From positions 387,052 to 451,051 of the forward strand of contig LSRX01000539.1 of NCBI GenBank assembly GCA_001939145.1: a stretch of DNA of 64,000 nucleotides, in the 5' to 3' direction. Within the stretch, counting starts at the first letter, position 1. Each line of letters opens with the position of its first letter. The translations under genes and the position numbers were made by a program. Positions 59,001-64,000 of this stretch are shown here, piece by piece. The notes under the pieces were generated by a model. That model was given only the letters and a program-made list of their open reading frames with translations. It ran no database searches and had not been told where the DNA came from. This DNA comes from Symbiodinium microadriaticum. Taxonomy: Eukaryota; Sar; Dinophyceae; Suessiales; Symbiodiniaceae.

Positions 59001-62000
59001 ACGTTGGTATACTGAAACCAACGCCTTTTCAGACCGCTAGATCAAGTCCAAACCATCACTGCAGTACTACACGAAATGCTCATGCCGGCATCACTGGTAC
59101 TAGTTATACTAATTATATAGGGGGACAAGCGTTCTGGAACCACTCCTGCTGGGTTTCTGCTGCGTTTTGACCGTTTCGTTGTCTGCACACTATATTGACA
59201 TGGAATAAGGAACCCGGAAGCCCAATAATGGAAATCAAAGACATTATTGGACGCCCCCAGGAACCCTCCACCCGATTCCATTGCACAACTGTGGGGAATA
59301 GATCTACACATGGAACCGTGCTGCAGATCTTACCAACCACGTACAAGCACCTGCAACTTCCAACTCCAAAGCCGAAGCCCGTAAAGCCCTGTAAACCCAA
59401 AAAAGCCGCCCTGCAGGGGTGACCCCACAGCCTCTTGGAGCCATACATCCTGATTTCCGAGCTACAAAACCCTAAACCCTAAACCGAACCACGGAACTCT
59501 TCCATGGGCACGTTCTTCGCTGAGGGGACGATCTTCTGGCGGAGTTCCTGTGCATCTTCTATCTTAAGATGAAGCTATGTAACGTCTTCAATAACGTTGA
59601 ACAGTGAGCCTCCGAAACCGAAGTTACAACCTGCTTGCTAAGCTCATCAAAGAATAGTTTTAGGACTTCGAAATTCTGCCTGTCATTATTTTAGTGTACT
59701 CTGGTAGGATCCAAACGGAGACCCTAATTCATAGAACTAGCCATAATCCACTGGTTGATGAATGTGAGAGGTTGGAGCCCTTGGGCACACAACGACCCCA
59801 TCATGCCCGCAGTGTAACGATGACAGCAGATGGGCCTTTGACCCTTAAAAAACATGTCAATGTCCGAGCGATAGCACAAGAAACTAGAAGCGACGACACC
59901 GCTACTCACAACACCACGCCGAGACCCGAGACTCTGCAAATTTTTGGGCCGTCCTCATTCGCACAAGGACTCTAAACCCCCCAAAACCGAAAACGCTCGA
60001 CTACGCACGAAAAAACATTGGAGCCCTGGCTCAAGTATGCCCTAAACTCGCCGCCTGCGTGGGCGCGTGGAGGGAGAGCGCGAGGCTCAGCCCCGGAAGG
60101 TCGCGCGCCAGCTGTCGCATTCGTGGCACCACTCCTATATGGAGTGTTCTGTCAGGGCCGCCCATGGTTTAGGGTTTAGGGGTTTAGGGTTTTTTATCAG
60201 GGCCACTGTCAGGCGGAAAAAAGGGGGTCTATATCTAGGCCGAATGCTACGGACATCTTAAAGTCAGTAACCATATTATGAACAGGTACCCAATATGGCT
60301 GTGACAACCCCAAAAATTGCAAAAATCATTGGTCCTGTATCATCGGACTGCCATATGGGTTTAGGGTCTACCTGATCTTGGACGCTCACAAAACTGCATG
60401 TGTGAGATCCTTTAGTACATATGTCCCCAAAACACCCTGAGCTTTGGCTTGCGGGTTCAGATTAGGGATGCCTAGGGAGGCTTGCGGGATCTGAGGGGTA
60501 AAAGGGACTTTGGAGGTTAAGGGGTTTACAGCACTTAGAGGTGCTTGCAGCGTCCATGGTGGCTTAACGAGGTTTCGGAGAGTTTGGAATTTAACGGGGT
60601 TCCAAGACGCCTCCGATGCTGGGCGAGTTTACGGAATTGAAGGCGTTGAACAGATTCGGAGCGTTGATGGAGACTAGGGGATTGGGCGAACTCGTAAAAT
60701 TTATGAGCTTTCGGAATTTAAGGGCTTTGAAGGGCTCAGGACAGGGCTTGCGGTTGTTCAGGGCTGGGGCTGTAACGCCGGAGGATCCAGATTTCAGGCG
60801 TAGGCCCTTCGGGGTTTAGGCTTGAAGACTCCTCTGCTCAGGCTTCCTGTTTAGCATAGTCGCTGTGCAGGTTCTGGCGATTTTTTTGGCTTTTGTGGGG
60901 CCGGTGCATTATGAGGTTCTAGCCTGATTAGTACCCGCGCACGGCGCGAGCCAAAACGGAAAATCGTTGCCCGGGACGTGGCTCCTGCTGTGACGCGGTG
61001 CATCGCTTGCGCTCTCATCCTATTGTTGTTGCACTGGATCCGCCGCTGGAAACCGTCTGCCGGAGAGCCACACTCATTGCATCAAAAACTGTGAATCTCG
61101 ACAATATGTGGGGAAAATCCTGCTCTGTTGGCCGTCTTCCCGAATAAGGCTGATATATAGCATACGGCGGGGAACCATGTAGGCACAATGCTCCTGAATC
61201 CCGCCAGTACTCCGAAAAAGCATGTCGGATTTCCGTCGCGTCCCTGCGTCGGCCAGTACTTGAAGGAAGCATTGTGGCGCTCCTGACAAAGGTTTACATC
61301 GACTGCCTTGCTCCTTGCAGTGAGAGCGGTTTCCCAACCCGAGCCGACCGGTTTGGGGTTGAGGGTTTGAGGTTCAGGGTAAAACTCCTCGCTTTTGGTA
61401 ATAAGGACCATGCAGTTTACACTAAGTTTGAGAACTGCCCAGGGGTTCTTTGAACATGCTTTCCTGCTTCAAGCTGCTGTGCAAAGTGTAACATGCAGAA
61501 GAGTTGTCTGACCGAAAATGCGCTCCAGTGGTTCGGGCGGTAATTGCTGTCCTTGGGGCCTTTGACTTTGGGCTCTGTGCGTTCAGGTGTGGAATTTGGG
61601 GCCCTAAACCCCTAAACCCTAAACCCTAAAGGGCTTACGGCGGCTTGCGACTTCGGCTTGAACAAAAAAGTTCCCCGCCGGTCTAGGAACCTCTGCAGCG
61701 CTTATCTGAAACCACAACCCAGTATCACAATTATAATAGTAACAATAATAAGTACTAGTATTAGTGCTAATATTACTATTGCTAACGTAATATTATTATT
61801 ATTATTAGTAGTAGTAGTCGTCGTCGTCTTATTATTATTACTATTACTATGATGATGATTATTATTGTTGTTATTATTATTATTATCATTATAATTATTA
61901 ATATTGTTACTTTTATGATGGTTATGGTTATTATGGTTATTACAAAATGATCTTATGGTATGATTTTTAATACCATTATTGAGCATTACTATGAGCACTT

Positions 62001-62240
62001 TTGCTGTTATTAGTACTAGTAATTAGTAGCATTACCTCGCAAGCTTGAAAACCAGGGGCTGAGGAACTTAGGATACTATGAACCTTAAGCGGCCCTTTAA
62101 ACCCAGGTCCCAGAGCCAACAGATGCTTATGAGCTCCTCTGAGCTATTACAGTTCCATACCAGAAACCAATGCAACAATCAAATCCCTAAACCCTAAATC
62201 ATCTTGTCCAGGCACCTACCGTCGAGATGGTCACCCGGCT
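47007..62240 (-). CDS. rlmN: RlmN-family radical-SAM RNA methyltransferase, 3' part, seven exons
   Basis: RlmN methylates C2 of adenine in 23S rRNA and some tRNAs using a 4Fe-4S cluster and S-adenosylmethionine; in an alga it would most likely act in plastid or mitochondrion (inference). Seven exons on the - strand are described separately. In order they give SRVTISTV, VVPRMRQL...LSLHAPTQ, ELRQKIVPSAKN, EYVLLADVNDTDD, VMVNLIPYNP, FQQILANC and MGQDISGACGQLALT. These match the second half of bacterial RlmN, including the GACGQL motif whose cysteine is the methyl carrier. The N-terminal part with the CX3CX2C cluster motif was not found and should lie beyond the window. Sequence between exons 3 and 4 is also missing a short stretch. 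An 8.55-kb copia element sits in the exon 3-4 intron, antisense to the gene. Confidence 0.8.
47130..47225. repeat. Telomere-like tract (TTTAGGGG)
   Basis: Eight or so octamers and heptamers in the intron between RlmN exons 6 and 7. Confidence 0.8.
47418..47514. mobile_element. MITE-like inverted repeat, family M3
   Basis: TA-flanked, 97 bp. Its right arm plus flank (AATTAGGGGCCTATGGGTAAGCC) is repeated at 47,577-47,606, with an N in between. Confidence 0.7.
48035..48109. mobile_element. M6 fragment
   Basis: Retains CGGGTGCCGAGCTAGTTTGG and the right arm TTTAGAGAACTACCC. Confidence 0.45.
48181..48214 (-). CDS. rlmN: RlmN exon 6
   Basis: A 34-bp exon reading FQQILANCSI between split codons. 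GA donor AT/GACCGC; exon 7 starts with the same GACC. Confidence 0.75.
48344..48428 (-). CDS. rlmN: RlmN exon 5
   Basis: Starts VMVNLIPYNPGASSMP after GGAGCAG and ends HQRVE plus one base; GC donor GCCACT. NLIPYNP is an RlmN hallmark. Confidence 0.85.
48607..48711 (-). CDS. rlmN: RlmN exon 4
   Basis: Thirty-five codons with KEYVLLADVNDTDDCAKEL, the conserved EYVLLxxVND region; acceptor CCTGAG, GT donor AAG/GTGAAT. The longest host exon in the window. Confidence 0.85.
49031..49035. repeat. Left target-site duplication AGGGT
   Basis: Identical to 57,590-57,594; lies within TTTAGGGT, so the element integrated into a telomere-like repeat. Confidence 0.85.
49036..49243 (+). repeat. 5' LTR, 208 bp
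   Basis: Begins TGCAAGCAAATGCTTG and ends GGCGACTGACA; matches the 3' LTR base for base by eye. Confidence 0.95.
49244..49256 (+). other. Candidate primer binding site
   Basis: CGGTAGCGGAGCC follows the 5' LTR directly and resembles the usual copia site complementary to the 3' end of initiator tRNA-Met (TGGTA...GAGCC), with a mismatch at the first base. Confidence 0.5.
49346..49765 (+). CDS. Copia Gag, N-terminal part
   Basis: Reads from ATG (MSSTGAAVTKSKDGVPQW) for 139 codons to TAA at 49,763. The frame is already open from 49,271. The WSGEPSTFTEYEEQC and YLRAQQAL segments look like a copia-type Gag (UBN2-like) core. The same frame reopens right after the TAA, so the stop lies inside what should be one Gag-Pro reading frame; read-through or a recent nonsense change are both possible. 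Confidence 0.7.
   Translation: MSSTGAAVTKSKDGVPQWSGEPSTFTEYEEQCLLYEQSVPYHKRYMVGPRLIGELQGPAKRLVLGKRPDWVSYPGGVQELLNTLRASLGPPQVSELADYLTRYFRQTRRKAQESMSDYITRKCEVYLRAQQALRRVLPQ
49766..51283 (+). CDS. Copia Gag C-terminus, zinc knuckle and protease
   Basis: Continues in the frame of Gag after the TAA and runs to TAG at 51,281. It contains a W/G/Y-rich low-complexity stretch (SWYGWGGGWSWSG), an acidic and coiled-coil-like region, and a CCHC zinc knuckle CLKCGKIGHRAANC (50,615-50,656). The retropepsin-like active site is VVDGGATKTLG (Asp codon at 50,834), where DGGA replaces the usual DSGA/DTGA. No ATG starts near its 5' end, so it is probably made as a continuation of Gag. The protein would package RNA and process the polyprotein. 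Confidence 0.8.
   Translation, partial: VKKEKPQWAAVEGGTGAWSRRISMDSNNSSLAPRSAAPVSETGDETNERPEGDNNETTEPAEDRNQWSWYGWGGGWSWSGDGYGSEWGWQPSYYTSSYGSERSWGKYQDTVATPAEILPDFIQGWFLLFDSGLNSTERNLIHTAVQGNYSLQNVARELRAQWDEHNLRQREGHRTQTGYLGEIDEDLEDFDVDFQQGYHTEDLNEEGQALVAEAEAEAQQALATMQTAKRTLKEARSKQHQVKMSRQYFKTSGPNFRPSGNQRPSSSSGSSTRTWAPNDANMQCLKCGKIGHRAANCPQKEQHAKMADEETESAPFICYGDEAPPTEMKEAALSAHEAGHPSLTTQEAMQRGWCVVDGGATKTLGSVRAVQSVLDCNQAEEGRTKLLGVDTQRQPTFSFGNSSENRCVSTVEVGIRAGDKSGRLTIHALDQGSGPILLSVASLRALGAVIDFANDLIVFRKIDPCRVIQARRSQSGHQLLPLSGDMYAQSMVANRAIPDLKTFLH
51408..52307 (+). CDS. Copia accessory segment in a second frame (SAP-like and ExoX-C-like)
   Basis: A 299-codon frame, with the better start at 51,549 (MSINNMKKQELQNLL), ending TGA at 52,305. 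Residues 53-86 (KKQELQNLLRKK...WTKLELRQRLVEM) have the helix-loop-helix look of a SAP DNA-binding motif. F162-G-K to W183 (GFGKFSALEYQDI...YREWILKT) resembles the GKYKGK...YCEWVL motif of ExoX-like C-terminal domains. The overlapping pol frame is also open here, but its product is a G/R/E/P-rich string, so this frame is judged the real one. Reaching pol at about 52,300 needs a -1 shift or splicing. Confidence 0.65.
   Translation: MRVIENFSLLRTCRRAMKQLPVTRTRARSTAAPSAQATKTALREPAVMSINNMKKQELQNLLRKKGENPPERWTKLELRQRLVEMDPTLEETSTTKKSDTELQEWVHKINKASNKKANLVTMCETELGLRLKGTETVAQMERLALHQAYRLATPAAKDVVGFGKFSALEYQDINRYQPGYREWILKTDAESTECDFRLKRLAKWLRENPPLTKDKNVEDLLAENITSASQAGRSSKGSSSSTTPPENGQILQVLQQLAGVVQNLQDDVAEMREERPRRKESRKPNSESTSEGYQKIEHQ
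52308..57355 (+). CDS. Copia Pol polyprotein (MTase-like, 2OG-like, integrase, RT, RNase H)
   Basis: The open frame extends from 51,284, with a first ATG at 51,374 (residue 1 in the numbers used here), but only the part from about 52,308 looks native. Domains: methyltransferase-like 340-576; dioxygenase-like about 700-860; integrase zinc region H908/H913 and C941/C944; integrase core D971, D1036, E1072 (DX35E); copia reverse transcriptase with D1541 and HVDD at 1630-1633 in place of YVDD; RNase H with first Asp D1789, to the end at 1993. The product would copy the RNA genome and insert the DNA. All catalytic residues I can check are present, which fits a young, possibly active element. There is no separate start codon, so expression probably depends on recoding. 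Confidence 0.9.
52391..53101 (+). other. Cytosine-methyltransferase-like domain in Pol
   Basis: Rossmann-like region: VLLELGCDADS (360-370) resembles motif I; APPCGPFSPLQN (421-432, Cys424) resembles the PC motif IV of C5-cytosine methyltransferases; VWEMPERSD (473-481) stands where ENV (motif VI) would be. Retrotransposons that captured cytosine methyltransferases are reported from dinoflagellates and charophytes. Whether this copy methylates DNA is inference. Confidence 0.5.
53474..53950 (+). other. 2OG-Fe(II) dioxygenase-like domain in Pol
   Basis: Carries an H-x-D ... H ... R constellation: H760-R-D762 (RMPIHRDVHNQ), H836 (PKAWHETEEWSGER) and R845. The segment GLGEYTKGGIWVQ lies between, as expected for a double-stranded beta-helix. 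TET/JBP enzymes, which oxidise 5-methylcytosine or thymine, have this arrangement; a TET/JBP link is suggested only by context. Confidence 0.5.
57361..57381 (+). other. Polypurine tract of the retrotransposon
   Basis: GAAAAGGGGAATACGGGGGCA abuts the 3' LTR; mostly purine with two short interruptions. Confidence 0.65.
57382..57589 (+). repeat. 3' LTR, 208 bp
   Basis: Same sequence as 49,036-49,243; ends TGACA. Confidence 0.95.
57590..57594. repeat. Right target-site duplication AGGGT
   Basis: Directly after the 3' LTR and continuous with TTAGGGTTTATAGGG, i.e. the interrupted telomere-like tract. Confidence 0.85.
57595..59489. other. RlmN intron sequence
   Basis: Telomere-like motifs, a (TTC)n run at about 57,898-57,928 and unique sequence. 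An exon-like island at about 57,779-57,855 is open in several frames and on both strands; I could not place it in RlmN with confidence. Confidence 0.4.
59490..59547 (-). CDS. rlmN: RlmN exon 3
   Basis: Reads ELRQKIVPSAKNVPMEEFR after ATGCACAG; GT donor GTTCGG in phase 1. Matches EIRDEIVPINKKYNIETF. Confidence 0.85.
59697..59750. mobile_element. M6 fragment
   Basis: GTACTCTGGTAGGATCC ... CCCTAATTCATAGAACTA. Confidence 0.3.
60055..60134 (-). CDS. rlmN: RlmN exon 2
   Basis: Contains VVPRMRQLARDLPG and LSLALSLHAPTQ after TATATAG; GC donor CAG/GCGGCG. LAxSLHAP is a signature of the RlmN/Cfr family. Confidence 0.85.
61735..62035. repeat. AT-rich trinucleotide repeat (ATT/GTT/GAT)
   Basis: About 300 bp of imperfect ATT, GTA, GTC and ATG triplets; the two long frames across it encode poly-Asn or poly-Leu/Val and are artefacts. 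Confidence 0.85.
62216..62240 (-). CDS. rlmN: RlmN exon 1 (first in window, 25 bp)
   Basis: Reads SRVTISTV plus one base after TGCCACAG; GT donor GTGCCT. Joined to exon 2 it gives ISTVGVVP, matching LSTSGVVP. Confidence 0.75.
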
Positions 62241-64000
62241 CTGTGGCAAGGCAAAGCTTCCAAGCCTTCGCATCGGTTACGGAAAGAGAGCCAATTAGTG
62301 CTGCACCTGCTTCTACTTCGGCTGCTTCTGCTACTGCCACTGGTAGTACTAACAGTGATGCTAATAGCTACAATACTAGTACTAGCCAGAAGTCTGCAGG
62401 AGCCAACCTGCTTGTATTCTGCATCAAGGGCTTGGGTATGGGATTGCACTGTTTGGGGTTTAGGGTCAGGCTCTTAGGGATCAGCAGCTGCACTGGTTCC
62501 TCAATCTTGAGGAAGCAATTTTTCTTTGTGCTGCGGCAGCTCGCACCTAGTCCAGAACCCTCGCAACATGAGCCGTGAGGGCTACTCAGCATGATCAAAA
62601 AAGCTGTCATCCTTCTGTAGTCACCATACGTGTTCAAATGTAAGATTTATTTGTGGACTGCACTTGGCATCCTCACCACTACATGACCAATGTGACCGGT
62701 TACGCCCTGCTCCCACATCACGAAAGTCGGAACCATGCAACAGCTAAAGCTTGATTCCTCCACGCCCGATACTGACAAATCCACCGTCACAGCCCAATAC
62801 CAGTCCAGTCCTCCGAAGGTCAAGAATTTAGGTTCACTCCTTCCTCGCCGACCGACATCCTAAACTGTACAAGAACCTGTGAATCCTGAACCCTTGCAGC
62901 CCAAACGGCGCCCTCACCCTCTGTTGGAGAGGGTCTTGCAACACTACTGGGTTTCGGTTTAGGGCTTAGGGTCCAAAAGCCGGAGCCTCGAGCATCTAGC
63001 TCCAGCCCGTTGCCACTTCAGCAAGCTTCTTACAGTGGGAGATCTCCTGTTGGTATCATAGCATTCTCGGTGGCCCGCATAAGGCTTTGTACAAGGCTTG
63101 TATATATAAGTATATATATATATATATGGCTTTCATGGGGCTTTATGAGCCCCGCCCTCGCCAGCATGTCCATCAGAGGACACAGTCGGTATCCTACCAG
63201 ACTGTCCCGGTGGAGAAGCAAGGGCCGTGCTGTAGACGAAGAAAACAGCTTCTGCTACCTCCTCTGGAAGAGCTCCCAAGCTCCAATGGCTAGAACCGAA
63301 AGTCAAGGCCTAAACTCCCTAGGTCCTAACACCCCAATCCGAAAGAGAACCTAAGCTATAGGGTGTAGAGTAGGGCTTCGTGCACATATTGCAGCATTGC
63401 TAGCAGCACAGCGGGCTAGAAGCGGATACTCTTAGAAAGTGTTGAAACCGTTGGTAGTAACCTGAACAGCCTGCCAACTTGCCCAGGTGCTGGCCGAGAT
63501 CCGTCATAGTCTTCACAGCGGACAGCACGGAATCCTTACAGCATGTCAGAAATCGTGGTGGAGGCTTTCTGGTCCCTGGCCACAACTTTAGGGTTTATGG
63601 GTTTAGGAGTTTTTCGTATTTGTAGGGCTTTAGGGCTGAGAGGCTTGTGGTGTAAGTGTAGCTTCCGGAGCTTGAGGAGCATAATGGCCTTAAGTGGCTT
63701 ATGGAACTCCGTGAGGGACGGCCCGGGGCTTATGGACCCTAGGCCCTAGAAGCTTTAGCAGTTTATCAGCAGCTGACAGGTTGGGAAGTAGCAAGATACG
63801 TATGAAAACCGTCGGGAAGCTCAGGATTTGTTGTCCATGGAAGTATCACCTCTGCTGGTCGCGCTTCTCCCTCCAAGCTTCCTCGGTGCTTTTCTTGGTT
63901 AGACCCAAGAGAAACCTAGGAATAGAAAGGGTGCCCTTTTTGGTTTAAAGGACTGTATAAGGGAACCTGAACCCTAAAAAAGGGAATAAGGGCCTACTCC
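62241..64000. other. Right end of window without placed exons
   Basis: Short TTTAGGG pieces, a (TA)n run at 63,110-63,127 and unique sequence. The N-terminal RlmN motifs (CX3CX2C, MGMGEP) are not visible here. A - strand island at about 63,848-63,894 (KKSTEEAWREKRDQQR, then GTGATA) looks exon-like but is unidentified. Confidence 0.4.

Noticed and set aside
61658-61998. ORFs encoding poly-Asn or poly-Leu/Val
   Set aside because: ATT/GTT triplet repeat.
1-64000. CRISPR arrays, bacterial operons, ribosomal RNA
   Set aside because: No regularly spaced identical repeats, no Shine-Dalgarno-led gene clusters and no rRNA signature; the sequence is eukaryotic in character.

Overview
The window looks like nuclear DNA of a dinoflagellate alga. 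This rests on four signs: plant-type telomere motifs (TTTAGGG/CCCTAAA) scattered in both orientations, inferred introns that mostly begin with GC or GA rather than GT, a Ty1/copia element of the architecture I associate with dinoflagellates, and very low coding density. No long open reading frame of a host gene is visible, because host genes are cut into exons of 22-105 bp.

Region 1 (about 170-35,150, + strand) is read as the 3' part of one giant gene for a HYDIN homologue, the central-pair protein of motile cilia. Thirty-eight small islands, 22 to 79 bp, follow in the same order as the C-terminal part of HYDIN as I remember it. Each is preceded by AG, most are followed by GC, GT or GA, and they stay in phase across 36 of 37 adjacent junctions; the remaining one (exons 25 to 27) needs one more short exon. 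The chain ends at a TAG at 35,146-35,148. About 1.9 kb of coding sequence is spread over 35 kb. Its introns hold telomere-like tracts, short inverted-repeat elements (MITE-like, mostly TA-flanked) and two related HNH endonuclease ORFs (12,899-14,086 and 28,895-30,079).

Region 2 (35,150-47,000) has no recognised gene. It contains an AT-rich island (about 37,505-41,335) that differs sharply from both flanks, several microsatellites and an assembly gap of 162 N inside a CAG tract.

Region 3 (about 47,007-62,240, - strand) holds seven exons of a radical-SAM RNA methyltransferase of the RlmN family. One of its introns contains a complete Ty1/copia-type LTR retrotransposon (49,036-57,589) with identical 208-bp LTRs and a 5-bp target duplication AGGGT within a telomere-like repeat. 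Besides Gag, protease, integrase, reverse transcriptase and RNase H, it encodes a cytosine-methyltransferase-like domain and a 2-oxoglutarate/Fe(II)-dioxygenase-like domain, plus a segment carried in another reading frame.

The two host genes converge tail to tail. All homology calls were made by eye and from memory of the families; no search was run. Exon limits were chosen to keep the frame and to fit AG acceptors, so single boundaries may shift by a few bases.
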